Shown here in pieces: positions 10,086 through 22,643 of a stretch of DNA of 64,000 nt. The DNA comes from Seriola aureovittata (lineage: Eukaryota; Chordata; Actinopteri; Carangiformes; Carangidae): the NCBI RefSeq assembly GCF_021018895.1, contig NC_079380.1, positions 4,254,236-4,318,235 on the forward strand, read 5' to 3'. The translations under genes were made by a program, and so were the position numbers. The first letter of the stretch is position 1. Every line of letters begins with the position of its first letter. A model generated the notes under the pieces. The model was given only the letters and a program-made list of their open reading frames with translations, did no database searches and was not told the origin of the DNA.

Positions 10086-11426
10086 CTGCAGAGAGGGAAG
10101 AGAAAGAGAAGAGCGGGGCAGAGACGGTGTTAGAAAGCCTCATTGGCTGTGAATTCATGAGAAGGACGACTGGAAAAAGAGAAACCATTAAGACAATATG
10201 GAAATGTTACTTTTGTGAGGAAATGGTGGTCAATTTGCATTTGTTAGCTCGGCAAACACTTCTTGAAGCTCGCTGGCGTGCTTTAAAAAGAGAACTCACA
10301 GTCGCTGCTTTAGTGCGTTTCTGTATTTCTATCAATACCATCGGAGAGGAGATCACAGAATCTATATTAAAAAAAAAAAAAACGGGATCTTTGATTGCTT
10401 ATCGCCATGTCTGATGTTTGTCTGTTTGCTTGTTTTGAAGAGAAAAGAGGAAGCGTCACCACCACCACCACCACCTCCCTTGATGACCCAGGGAAAGTGC
10501 ACTCTGACTCACGGAGAGTTCGGTGGATCACGTCCGACTGTACCTTTCTATCCTTTCATACGCCTCTCTCGGTCTCTTCTATTGTTAATTCTCTCTTCCT
10601 CTCTCTTTGTTTGTGTGCTCTCACAGTCAACAGGACCTAAGGGCCGGTCCCCAGGGGTTAACATGCTCTAGCCTTTCGATTTAACAGGCCTGCCTTCGGA
10701 TCATTAGAAAACAGAGGAATGAAAGTAAACTGTAAGTTCCTCTAATGAGTGGAGCGAGAGCGACTTTTAATTGCTGTCTACAATGGCCGTATTATTTCAT
10801 TAAAAGTAATTACCCCGTCAAGCGGTCCGCGTCGCCTTCATTCCGGCACAACAGGGAAGAAATGGGCCTTCCATGTGGTCGACGCTCGATGGGAACGGAT
10901 GGATCGCCACTAATAGGGGTTAGGGGGAGCTGGCTATTATCTGGCTTGGGCTTGAGGAGCTGAGGGTTTATGGGTTAACGAAAAACATATGTCCGCTCCC
11001 ACTTGAAACGGTAATGCGGTGACCACCAAGATCAAAAAGGGAAAAGAGCTAGTTATTTAGACGTCCTCTGTTTCAGCGGGGGTGTATCTCCTCCCCCTAT
11101 ATGTCTGTTCCATAGATTCCCATCCACACATCTGCCTCATATGGCGCTGGGCTCCACTGATTTGAATGGGAAGCGTTGGCTCGATCGCACACACGCAGGC
11201 ATTTATATCCCAGCGTGATGCCCCTTTCTCGCCTGAGATGACAATGCTTCCCCCATGCAATGTGCAGATGCTAATTGTTTTAACCGAGCGTAATGGGTTT
11301 GTGGCGTCGATTAATTAGTTTCAGAGGAAGTCGTCTTTGTGGATTTCCACATGGCGCTGGGGACTGCTCGTTGCTCACCAGTGATCTCGTGCACTTCTAT
11401 CCCCACCCACCCACTCACTCACACCC

Positions 11427-11468
11427 ACATATACACACACACACATACACACATACACACACACACAT
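11427..11468. repeat. (CA)n microsatellite
   Basis: Imperfect CA array with AT interruptions. Confidence 0.95.
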
Positions 11469-13261
11469 AGAAACAGCTGCATCAGCAGCACCGATAAACA
11501 ATAGCTTCAATGGGAGGAGTCTCCAGAGGGAAGACAAGGGAGAAACTGACATCATTAAAGAGGCTGCAGTCGGATCCATGCATCCACAGACTATAAAAAC
11601 GACTCAATATCAATATGGAGATAAAATCAAAAAAAAAAGTTCAACCCATACCAGTGGTTTTACATGTTTTATCCCATTTATGTTTTTACATTACAGCTGA
11701 GTGTGCTGCTACATTTGAGACAGTTTTTTACTTTCTTTTTCTTATCCCAACATTCCAGGTATCCATTGGTTTCCGTTCATTTCTATTTCCTTATGGCTTC
11801 CATTACGTTATTGTTATTAAGGAAATGCTGTGGAGACTTTCCAAAATCATACTGCACTTAAAACACATTACGGAGAAAGAGCAATTGGATTACACATGTC
11901 AAGCGAGTTTCAGGAGTGTGGCATTTACACAGAAATGAATGGAAACCAATGGCTGCCTGGAGTAGCAGCAAAAAATACATCTAAAAGAGCACAGCATGCA
12001 TACGAAGAGGTCAATAAAAGATATAGTAGTCGTGACTTGCACTTGAGAAGTTAAAACTTGTAAACACACTGGTGTGGACTTGCTGCCTTTTTCCTATAAA
12101 AAAAAAAAAAAAGGAACTTATGATACTCAGTGTTTCCTGTGCCGTAAGCCTCCCTGTTCAGAAACAACAAACAAGATCAAGGCCACTGAGCCTCCACCTT
12201 TGATTAGCTTGAATATCTTTAAGCTCTTAAGAAACCTATAATTACGCGGCAGCAGCCCCGTGTATTCAGACAGTAGCGTGCCAGCGTAGGGCATGTTCAG
12301 GCGCAGCAGCGAGCGTGACAGCAGGATGGGGGAGGGCAGAGGTCCTGATTGCTGTGGGAAATGCTGCGAGAGCCCTTTACATGCACCGAGAGAAGCACTG
12401 CTACAGAACCCAGTCGCATAAACGAGGGCACCCTCAAGTAACGCAGCATGGGCGCTGCACAGAGCTCGCCAGCACTCGCAGTCTTTTCATTTCCCCCCCA
12501 CACACTTGCTCGCGCTCAGAGATCACAGTTTCTAATTACTGATTAAGGTCCGCTGTGGTCGTCCTAATGAGCCCTTCATTTGGCGCCTCGTTAGAGGCTC
12601 ACAGGTTTTCCCCACACCCGCAACACGGTGGCGTTCAGGGTGAATCTCAGGCCCTCCCTTCTTGTTTTAGGGTGCTGGCTCCAAAGCATTCTACTGCTGC
12701 TGAAACCTTTGCTGAAACGTTTGTCCACGCTGTGTGAGAGCAGATGGAGCTCCTGGCGGGGCTTAGACTTCTCTAGGGGCCCGTGCAGCACCTCCACTCT
12801 CCTCCTCCTCTGTCTTCCCGCCTGCATGTCTGTGGGTTTCACTCATGCGTAACAGTAATGGCGTATTGAGCCGGTGGCGCTCCAGAAGCCATTAGAGCTA
12901 GAGGGATGAAGCTTTCCACACACTGATCACACAAAGGCCCATTGTGGAGGCCATGTCAGAGGGTGGAGCAGACCAGCTATCTCCTTGCCAAGCACTGCCC
13001 AGGACAATCAATCCCACAATCCTCTACTATGCCAACCACCAAGAAGGGAAAGAGGGGGTGGGGTGGGGGTGCATGTAACAGGAAGGAATGGGCAACATGT
13101 GGGTGAGGAGGTTGATTGAGGGGGACTGGGTGGGCTGCGATCAATTTTGTATCGTATATCTGCACGCGCCGGGCCAGGCACACAAAGCCTCCGAGCTAAT
13201 TACTGAGGCGATTTGGATTCCACACGACCTGCACCAGAGCTGGGAACAATAAAGCCAACAA

Positions 13262-13303
13262 TCAGAGAGAGAAAGAGAGAGAGAGAGCGAGAGAGAGAGA
13301 GCA
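13262..13303. repeat. (GA)n repeat
   Basis: Imperfect GA array. Confidence 0.95.
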
Positions 13304-14150
13304 GCCATGTTGTCTGCGATTTATAAAGCCACAGCCAGGGCTGTAATTAATATCATCAACTGGATGTTGTCTTCATAACGATGAGAATTAACGCCTCTGG
13401 GTTCTAACGGTCCAATTAGCGCATAACATTTAAAGTACATTTTTGGCCATCGTCTCCGTTCAGATCCATTATCGTTATTGAATTTGGGATGTTTGGTTCA
13501 ATTCTTATTGAGGCTTTTGTGAGACACAAGGGTGAGCTGTTGAAATATTCATCGCCTCATTAATTGGGCGAGAGGCAGAGAGAAAGAGAGAATTCCTGTT
13601 GAGGACCTTTGGTATGCTGATATGTAATATGACTGCCTTTGTCTGCAGCTGACTGCCCTGTGTGTGTAACCTCTAAACAGGTAATCAGGAAACATAATTT
13701 CCTCAGCCCCACTTTGAGCAGGCAATTTAATGCTCTGTGATGGTCTAAAAGCTGCTTAAGAAGCTTTTCCATGTTGAGAACAAAACACTCAGATGTGCGC
13801 GTACCTCTAGTGACCAAGAGAGAAGACATGGAAGATAACGCCGCCGCTTTATTTTCTATTTTTATCCATCATTCCTATCGTTAATAATAATAGCAAGAGT
13901 CCTCATCAAGTTCAAGTTCATTTCTAATAACGACATTTGGGGACTCAGTCCATCTAAGTAGCAGTGTTGACGGGGTAGAAGACAGTGACGAACAGTGAAC
14001 TCGTTACCGGTGCTGGGTTGCATATCTCCTCTAACCTCAGCCTGGTGTCTGGCCTGCAGCAACGAGGTTTTTCTTGCACATCAGCACCTGGTTGTGACTG
14101 ACTGGGCTGTTTTTCTTCACTTTTCCTGACTTGTGAAAACTCAGAAGAGG

Positions 14151-14171
14151 TTTTTTTTTTTTTTTTTTTTT
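14151..14171. repeat. Poly-T run (21 nt)
   Basis: Uninterrupted T run, so poly-A in the transcript. Confidence 0.95.
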
Positions 14172-14611
14172 GCCCTGACAATGTAGTTACCAGATGACAG
14201 TTTTTAAGCACCGGCCATGCTCATTAAATATGTGGTCTGTGTTATGTGATTTGGCCGCCGCAACGCTGCTAGTTTTTCATGAAGGTTAATAAGCCAAAAA
14301 AAAAAAAAAAGTTATAAAGTGTAATAATCATTTCTACTGCTGTTAGTGGAGGAGCTGTTTGTGTCAGGCAAGGTGGAGGGTCTCTACCAACATCGCTTCA
14401 GGTGTACTGCATTTCTGTTTTACCTCCTAATAAGCCGGTTCGTCTTTAGATGATCTATGACAAGTTGATTTGTTTACGACCTGTCTGATCACGGGACTAC
14501 TTTTTTGTCAGCAATGAACTTGACAAATGCAGCGTTACCATAACCGATAGATAAAGGCCAAAACTACAAAAAAAAAAAGAAGACCCAAGAGTTTTCCTTG
14601 AAGGTACTCAC

Positions 14612-14755
14612 CCCAAACATTTGCCTTAGGTCAGGGTCCCGGAAGCGGAAGGGAATGTTGGAGACATGTAACCTTTTGGGCTGCTGCTTCTCTGAAGAGT
14701 CTGAGTGCTGGAGCTGGAGCTGCTGAGAGCCCTCTGTTTGCGTCACATCATCTGT
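14612..14755 (-). CDS. rbfox3: rbfox3 144-nt exon: linker and first half of RRM (RNP2)
   Basis: The exon is preceded by CTGGCAG and followed by GTGAGT, in phase 0 at both ends. It encodes 48 residues, TDDVTQTEG... through a Gln/Ser-rich linker to [20 protein letters not shown] and DLRQMFG. LHVSNI is the RNP2 strand of the RRM, and the PFRFRD loop contains a phenylalanine that stacks on the UGCAUG ligand in the solved RBFOX1 structure. The EKQQ before KRLHV is typical of RBFOX3 rather than RBFOX1/2. The 144-nt length is conserved in the family. Confidence 0.97.
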
Positions 14756-15584
14756 CTGCCAGAGGGAAACAAACACAGAAAAGACACAAGCTGCTCATTA
14801 GCTGCTACAGTATACTGTACCTCCCGGTCCTGAATTATGGGGGGGGTTGAAATAGGAGGGTGGCGGGGTGCAGGGTGGGGTTGGGAGGCCTGGCTGACTA
14901 ACTTACTCAGCGTCTGCCATTTTTCAATCTGGTGAGAAAGCCAGAGCGATAAACAGCCGATGACTTATAGTGTCAAACCTGAGGTTGTGCATTACAAATC
15001 CACTTATTAATCTCTTGCACTTAGCTCTTGAGCAACAGGGAAGATTGAAGGCGCTGACAAAAAGGCGTGGATATAGATCCCACAGAGCCCTGACATGTCT
15101 AGACTAAAGACACATTATTGGTGACGTTTGCACACAGGCATCAGAGTGCGAGGCCCAAAGCCCTCAGCGTTGTTGTTTCCATCATTATGAGAATGCTATG
15201 CTGACATTTCTATATAAATGACGTGTCTGATGTCCATGACAAATTCACTTGTTTCTCTCCGTGACACCCGTGATGGATTTCACTGAGGGTGCTGGTGGCT
15301 TGTCTGTTCAGATGGACCTTGTTTTTGAGGCAGTTTTCTCTCTGATGTATTTTCTGTGGAGAAAACCTCATTGGTCAACGGCGTAGTTTATCCTCTCCAT
15401 TATGCTCTGTAGCGGGACAAGTCCATCTGCACCGGCCCACATATTTCGAAAAAATAGGTCGTTTTTTGAGTGTCTCTCAAAATGCATTGAACTGTTACAC
15501 TTATTGTCCGCAGTTTTCTGACCTCTCACCTCTGTGGTTAAGGGCTGGTAAAACTGAAGACACTAAAACCTGTTTGGTTAAACG

Positions 15585-15800
15585 AGCAGTTCAGAATTCT
15601 GGAAGGTGCGTTTATTTGCTTTCTGTAAGAGAGTTAAATCACAACATCACTTTCAATCTCACGTACGAGCATTAAATATGGATCTAGAGCCAGGAGACAA
15701 CTAGCCTAGCTTAGCATAACGACTGGGCAAATAAAGCAAACAGGATACACCCTGTTAATTGGTGAGCTGTACTGGTCCTGGTTAACAGAGACCTACACAC
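15585..15800. mobile_element. Decayed teleost-type interspersed repeat
   Basis: The segment contains a short AGTTCAGAATTCTGGAAGGT stretch and TTTGCTTTCTGTAAGAGAGTT. It also has the phrase AGCCTAGCTTAGCATAACG (about 15701-15720). In this order they resemble a repeat I recall as widespread in teleosts, with a GAGAGTTAGATGAGAAG then TAGCTTAGCATAAAGACTGG layout. The copy is diverged and has no open frame. Boundaries and class are uncertain. Confidence 0.5.
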
Positions 15801-16317
15801 TCACTTGTTGGCAGGAGACAGGAGGTGATCAGCAAAGACTTTCCTTATTTCCTCCCTGCTAATCTATAACCGCGTCGCAACAGCTTCCATTTTTGGTTCC
15901 GGGAGAGAGCGGCAAATTGCTCTCGTGACCGACGACGGGAAGTCACTCCTCAGGAAAACGTGCACAAAGTTCGTCTAGAGCACGTGAACAAACAACCTAA
16001 GCTGTGATGCAAATGCAAATGATGAAAACGAACAGAAATGAGTTGAGATTTAGTGCCGGCGACTGTGGGAAGGGACTAAATAAAGAACCACGACGAGGAG
16101 GGGAGGATGAGAAACAGGAGAGTGGAATATATATTGAGCACAAAAGCTGTTTGAACGTGATATGTAAACTGCAAGGTCTCCTGGGAAGTGCTCTGTGAGC
16201 ATGGCAAACACACTATACACTGGCTGGGCAGTCGCACACACAGACACAATCTTGTACCGAGATACAGACGTGAAAAGGGAGTAGGTTGTTGCCGGAGTAC
16301 AAATGGTTCAAATGACA

Positions 16318-16344
16318 CGCACACACACACACACACACACACAC
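16318..16344. repeat. (CA)n microsatellite
   Basis: About 13 CA units, followed about 95 nt later by a degenerate ATC/ATT-rich stretch (about 16440-16530). Confidence 0.95.
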
Positions 16345-17380
16345 TGATAACCCTCACCCTGCTCTGAGGCTGTCAGATGGCTGCAGGCCTCTCTTAGTGA
16401 TACATTTCCCACCATTTAGGAAATGGGGTAGGGATTTATTCATTATAATTCATCATCACAGTATTATCATTATCATCATGATCGTAATGATGATCGCCTT
16501 TATTATTCTCATTATCATAATCACAATCTCCACTGTAATGGCTGTCATTTATTTGGTTTTTATGGCCCATTCCGAGACGGTGACATACATTGTTAACAGT
16601 GACAGTTGTTTGATTCAAGGTCCCACTTTGTCTCCCCTGCAGCCATCCAGGTAGGGCAGGTTGGTGGCAGCTTCCTAAGTCCCGCCTGGGTCTGGCTGTA
16701 TCCAGACCAGAGGTTAACAAGTGGCGAAGGACACGGGAGCCGGAAAATGCAGCGAGCCGGCCGGGCCGGCTGGTAAGGAGTGGATTTGTGACAGAGAGAG
16801 ACGGGCGGAGGGGTCTTAACTCTGCCGTGTCCTCGCGCGCTGGAGGTTAATAGCCTGAGTAGCCATGTTGGGCCCTGGGGGTGACACATTGCAGACAGAT
16901 GCTGGGACCGTGGAGGGTGACAAGGTACCAGAGCCCCGCGGGTCAATCTGTTTCATCGGTCACACATGACACTATCGACCTTTAGCGTATGTTGCCAGAC
17001 TACTGAGCACCGCTGTCCTCCAGCTCTTGTCTGTCTGGCTTTTTATCACGGCAGGCGCAGTTGCGTGTTTGCAAACATCCAGATTAACTTTCACTCTGCG
17101 CTCAGACAGGCCGGCAGCACGCTGACATCGGGGGCAAATACACATACGGAGAACACAAATGCTGAATTGCTGACTCCCAAGCACCCCAGACTGCATCCTA
17201 CTAACTCAATAACTTGGAGTGTCACTGAGATCCGGGATGCCTGCCTCTTCGCGCCGCTCCCGAGGCTCCAACCTGCCTGCTTGGTTGTGAAATGGTGGTG
17301 TTGCAGTGGAAAATAATTACCTCCGTATTACCATAGGAGGCCACCTTCAGTGGCACTTTACTGTCCCGACAGCTGCTGTC

Positions 17381-17422
17381 ACGGGGAGGAGGAGGAGGAG
17401 GAGGAGGATGAGGAGGAGGAGG
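17381..17422. repeat. (GGA)n repeat
   Basis: GGA/GAT trinucleotide array of about 13 units. Confidence 0.95.
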
Positions 17423-17965
17423 GATGCAAAACACACCTTCACCGCCGAAGCCAGCAAACCAGAGAGTGAGAGAGCTGTCAACTCCGGCAACTCTCCGGCT
17501 TCCTGCTCAGTCATTTCTCTAAAAGACTCCCTTGCTGTTATTTGCAAATCGCCTGCAAAGTGCTCTGCTCAGCACTTTCCCCCTCCTCGCAGAGTGGCAT
17601 TACAAGAGCATAATTGAAACTATCTGATTGGAATGCTGCCAAGCAGGTAGATTACATCCGATTAAATGGGGGGCGGGGGAGGGGTGGGAGGGGATACTGA
17701 GTCTTCGCTCACAAGAATTATAATGCCCGAGCTTTAATTCATTATTTCTCCTCTCCCGCTCCTCCACTGTTTGTTTTCCTTTTCTAAAGAAGCTGCAAAT
17801 ATATCCCCTCCATCACCTGAGACAGCGGGGGGTGTGAAGGGAGTGAGTGTGGAGTAGAAGCGTGTCCCCCCCCCCAGGATTCATTTAAAGCAGCAAAAGG
17901 TAGAGGGGGAGGAGTTATTTGAAGCGTTTAGGGGACAGTTAAAGTCCTGCACAGACAACGTGCAG

Positions 17966-17975
17966 TGATTGACAG
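17966..17975 (+). promoter_or_regulatory. PBX-MEIS/PREP-type composite motif
   Basis: Second exact TGATTGACAG in the window, in the intron between the start-codon and 144-nt exons. The motif is seen; function is not shown. Confidence 0.3.
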
Positions 17976-18399
17976 TTGGGGCATTTCTAAGGTTTGGATG
18001 GACATGAATCTCTGGGACTTGTAAAATACCACAAGACGAGCAACTGTGATATCTGAATATCATAGATACAAGTCCATTTCGATCACAAGCATCACTGAGC
18101 TAGAAGTTCAGATTCCGGCTCAACTTTTTGGATGAAATCTGCAAAAATGGTTCTCAGCTGTAACTGACGGGCTCTTCTAATAACGGCGGCTCAGGGTGAC
18201 GGGTGATGTTGTGTTTAGAGCAGAAAGAAAATGATTTCTTTGAAATAAATCTATAAATATAAACAATTGAAAGTGATGGCCACAGCATTACCACCTGCTG
18301 TATCTTTAAATTGTAAGTGTATATAGTTTTTTTTTTATATAGTCAACAAATCCATCAAAATAACAAACCAACAAGAAACAATGAGGTGTCCTACTAACA

Positions 18400-18456
18400 A
18401 GGTCTGGTATATGGTATTCCTCTTTGCCACTGTGTGACATGTTCTTCCATTACCAT

Positions 18457-18515
<59 letters not shown>

Positions 18516-18720
18516 AACGTTTGTTTTGACTCAGTCCCACACACACCATCCTGCTGCCCCAAATATTCACTAGAGCACCAAATGTGGATTAATCCGCTGC
18601 TAAAAACAGTCCCCAGCAAATGCACTGTTCCCCCGGTACGTTTGATAAAAAACTACAGTGTCCAGCTTTTTTGTAGGAAACCACTAAAAGCCTTTTTTTT
18701 CAAAAATCAAACTGTATATT
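18400..18720. mobile_element. Interspersed repeat family X, copy 2 (with long CA array)
   Basis: Homologous to copy 1 in the same orientation. It has CACTGTGTGACATGTTC, ATTACCATG, a CA array of over 20 units (18459-18515), GACTCAGTCCCACACACACC, then AAATGTGGATTAATCC and AGTCCCCAGCAAATGCACTG. It is diverged and probably truncated on the high-coordinate side relative to copy 1. Confidence 0.75.
18459..18515. repeat. (CA)n microsatellite inside repeat copy 2
   Basis: More than 20 CA units with CAAA interruptions at the end. Confidence 0.95.
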
Positions 18721-19181
18721 TATTAGGAGTGTAACGATTCTCTACAGTTCAGTTCAGACCTCAATTGGGTTCATAACTTTTTTAAATGACAGGTGTTGGT
18801 GTAGCGGAGTTATTTTGGGTCTTTTCATGTGATTTGTTGATAATGAAAAATATATAATATCACCAATGTTATTCTTTAAATAATCCAGGAGAGTTTTTAC
18901 ACTGAGGAAATCTATAATATCTTTGGAAATGGGGATTTACAGTGGGGGTGTGTTGGGGGTGGGGGATCAGCAGCTCCTCCCACTTGCAGATAATACGGCC
19001 AGTCAGTTTTTAATGCAGGCCTGCGTGCTGCCATCAGCACCGCCTCTGAAAGCTACACCCCCGGTGGAGTCCCGATCCCTTAAACACAGTTCGTGAGCAA
19101 CGAGAGCGTGTGTGTGTGCGTGTACGTGGTGAATGTTTGCATGTGTTGGCCCATGTTTTCAGCATGCCCTTGTGTGTTCAT

Positions 19182-19216
19182 GTGTGTGTGTGTGTGTGTG
19201 CGTGTGTGTGTGTGTC
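19182..19216. repeat. (GT)n microsatellite
   Basis: About 17 GT units with one GC interruption. Confidence 0.95.
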
Positions 19217-20264
19217 TCTATGTTATCACAGTCCCCCAGAATACCCTTTGGAAAGTCTTCATGCCGCTGACACGGGCTGTGAAAAATCTGGAATTGAGTG
19301 CTGCCCTAACGCCACTGCCTTAATTTGTTATCTGAAAAGAGAATGATTACTCATGAAATTCAACCAAACCTCAGACTATTTGAACTGAGCCAGATAACGA
19401 GCTCAGTTTTTTTTTTTTTTTTCTCCAGCAGAGCTTCCTGGCAGCCCTCTGCTACCCTCATCTCTAAGGATTTGGAGAAAAGTTGGGGGCTGCCTCTCTT
19501 CCTCAAGTCGCCCGCTTTCAAGTCAGCTTGTTTGAACATGGCACAGAGCGAGGTCCCAGAGGTCTGGCTCTGGACAACGCCACCTTCCCAGTATAGACGG
19601 GGGGGGGGGGACTGGTAGACACAGACAGAAACAGAGAGGAGAAGTGAAGAGAGTCCCTGCGCCTCATTAAAACATACACTCTCTCCATTCTCTGCAGGGA
19701 ATTCACACAGAATCCATACGTTTCACTGAATTTTCACTCTCTCTTGACTCTTTTTAAGTCTTTAAGTCGAGTAGATGTGCAGAGTAAAGCATCGTCGTGG
19801 GGTAGAGGAGCTGAGCACAGCATAGTAGTCGAGCCAAGGGAGGGGGTGGGGGGGGTGTCGCAGCGAGTAGCTGATCTTCTCCCTCAATCTGTGTTTCTGC
19901 AGGGTGCCCTAATCAAAGGCACCCGGGCCCGTCTGTGGCACCCAGAGCAAACAGGCTGGGTCTGTCATTAAAGCTGGGGAACACAGCGGTGGGCGACACT
20001 ACACCAGCGGCCCCCGAGGATTAGCCTCTCTGTTTACACCCCACTAATCTCATCTCTCTGTCCTCCCTGAGAAAAGATGGGTGGAAGTGGGGAGAGCGTG
20101 GATGCCGAGAATGTAGATGGAGGAAAGCGGGAACGGAGCAAAAGAGGAAGAGCATGAAGGAAGGCGAGGCGAGCTCTCATCTCCCCTTGGCCACCATCTC
20201 TGGGCTTTCTTCACAGCGGGTGAACAGATGAAATGAAATCAAATGCGAAATGGAGAGAGGGAGA

Positions 20265-20363
20265 GACAGAGAGAGAGAGAGAGAGAGAGAAGAGACGGTG
20301 AGGGATAGAGAGTGTCGGAGTGGTGTACAGTGTTGGCGGGGGAAGGAGGAGGAGGAGGAGGAG
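20265..20363. repeat. GA and GGA repeats
   Basis: GA array (20265-20290) and GGA array (20345-20363). Confidence 0.9.
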
Positions 20364-22079
20364 GCTGAACCTCCTGCCAAGTCTCTCCTCACTTTAAACT
20401 CGCTTGTGTGTCAGCCATTACTGTAAGTGCGGCGCATAACCGTGGAGCAGTTGGAGAGCGTCACACAAATCTTCAAATCAAACATTGCTACATTACAGGC
20501 CGATGATAATGCGCCATGCAGCTCTATCGCTGTGCTTGTGCCGTATAAGCACTTTCCCCTGCCGCCAAATGTTCGTAGCCGTACAGTAATTGTGAGGCTG
20601 GGAAAATGGAGTTATTAACAGTGTTCTTTATGAGTGACCCAGATCTCTCTCAGGAGGGCTGTGGCCTCCCCATGACCTCTCTCAGCAGGTGTTTTCATGC
20701 TAAAGGAAAAAAGAAGGTCTGAAGGTCTTTTTTTTTTTTTCATCTCTGCCAGCATTATCCATCTTTCTAGACCTGTCTCTAAAGTTTGGAGCTAAGTCGT
20801 CCTCCCTTTTATCTACATCTGTTTCTTGTGAAGGTAAATCTCAGGTCAAGGAATCTCATATCTGGACACAGGAATGAAAATGTATAATGTATAATTTAGA
20901 ATTTCACTCACTTCCAAGCTAAACGAGCTGCATTGCCAGGGGTTTGTTTTCCACTCAGAGTGCCTATAACTTAAACATATGCACTCTTATGATGAGGTGA
21001 AAAGGAGTGGGGGAAAAAAAAAAGAAGGAGTATAATCAGGCCCTGGCACAGTTTTAGAGGATAAAATGTTTAGATGAAAGTCTCAAACATTTGGATGCAC
21101 TTAGAGAGGGTCAGCTGATTTGACTGAATAACAGTTTTGGGCTGGTTAAAAAATGCATATCTGTTTTGCTCCTTTAACTGTGACCAAAAAAAAAAAAAAT
21201 CATGGGGCGAGGGTGTATCCTCCTGTCAGAGGTCCTGAATCATTCATGTCGACGGCATGTCTAATCTACCTTCACGCAAATAAATAAAACAGCGCAGGTT
21301 TACAAGGTTTTTTTTTTTTTTTTTAAGGCTCTTCAGAAACGCACTTTCATTTCATCAGCGCACCTTCAATCAAGTTCACCTCCATCGTCAAGGACCGGGC
21401 TTTGCCGTGACATCCACGTCTCCTGCTGCTCACTAATGTGCAGTATATTGTAACTCTCACTCTGCTTGGCTCTCACTCTCAACACTTTTTTTTTTTTTTT
21501 ATTAAGAAAGGTCATTTTTGTGTTTGCGATGCAGAAAAAAAAATAAAAGGACAAATGACTTGGCAAGTGAGGAGTATGTGTGTCCGGGGTTGGGCCTTTG
21601 ATTTACTCCATCACAACAGAACTTTCCCATTGCAAAATTTGCAGATGCAGCTCTGGGTAAACATAATGGCGCTACAGGGTTTCACTTAAGAAAGACAACC
21701 AAAAATTAAAATATATATTACACTGACACAGAGGGATTATACTTGCATAATAAATCAAATTATCTTGTAGCGTCTGTTGCAGTAATCTTTTTATATCTTG
21801 TTTAAAATCATGTGTAAATTTGCATTAGGGCACAAAATAGAAAGTAGGCAGACTTGTTGGAGCACGAATGATGCTAAAGCTTTGGTCGAAACTTTCCGTA
21901 GTCACACAAGGGGAGTCAGGGAGGGGAAACAAGTAGCAAACAAATCATTTAAGATTCATCTTTTCTCACACACGTTAGCATTTCTTTCGTTAATGATAAA
22001 AAGTCAACAATCACAAATTGGCAAGCTCACACTGATGTTAAAAATAATGTATATGCTACCTTCAAAAAAGTTTTGAGCA

Positions 22080-22507
22080 TTAAAGGTCCCATATTTTACA
22101 CATCTCAATGTAGTTTCACATCTCCTCTCACGGGTTTCTCTCTGGAGCTCTAGTAACAACAGGTCAGCCAATCAGAAGAGAGGAGGCTCTTGTTTTCTGG
22201 GTGATCTTATAAAAATACAGCAGTTAACGTTAAACACTCAGAGAAACCAAATCCTGCCAGGTTGGATGGTGGGTCCAGGTGGGCGGGGCTTGGGGCATGG
22301 CTGAGAGCGGTGACTGCTTTGTTGTGACATCACAAAGTTACAGAATCCCGAGGGCTGGTTTTAAGGCTCAGTTCCTGAATACAGGCTGTGTGCATTTCTC
22401 TGTGGACTGAGGCTTTGATACTTTCCCAGTATTAGTATAGAACTTAGACCTGCTTTATAATCAAACTACACATGCAAATCTACTTTTACACAATATGGGA
22501 CCTTTAA
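22080..22507. mobile_element. TTAA-flanked MITE with 16-bp terminal inverted repeats
   Basis: The element begins TTAAAGGTCCCATATT and ends with its exact reverse complement, giving 16-bp inverted termini around 428 bp. The outermost TTAA on each side may be the target-site duplication, as in piggyBac-type elements, leaving AGGTCCCATATT as the true terminus. It has no open frame and is AT/GC mixed inside. Elements with these ends are common in fish genomes by recall. It is a non-autonomous DNA transposon; the superfamily is uncertain. Confidence 0.85.
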
Positions 22508-22643
22508 CAGTAGCCTATACTTTTTCTCTAAACATCAGACACAATGTTATGTAAAAAAAAAAAGGTAAAAAGATAATATTAATATATTTTACTTGCTGAC
22601 AGTCTGTTGAGAACAGTGTTTGCAGATGATGGAGGACACTGAC

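Larger units (their letters stand above)
10086..14611 (-). other. rbfox3: rbfox3 intron (4526 nt) between the 144- and 54-nt exons
   Basis: This intron runs from GTGAGT to GCAG. It contains CA repeats (about 11427-11468), GA repeats (about 13262-13303) and T/A runs (14151-14171, about 14297-14310). At least four UGCAUG sites are present on the transcript strand (near 11254, 11577, 11995 and 12380). Most of it is non-repetitive, including a moderate-GC block near 13320-13560 with homeodomain-like TAATTA/CAATTA motifs. Confidence 0.85.
14756..22643 (-). other. rbfox3: rbfox3 intron (7888 nt) between the start-codon and 144-nt exons
   Basis: This intron runs from GTCAGT to CTGGCAG. It holds a teleost-type repeat (about 15585-15800), CA arrays (16318-16344, 18459-18515), a GT array (about 19182-19216), GGA repeats (about 17381-17422, 20345-20363) and GA repeats (about 20265-20290). 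Interspersed repeat copy 2 (about 18400-18720) and the TTAA-flanked MITE (22080-22507) also lie here. No coding exon is supported inside it. Confidence 0.85.
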
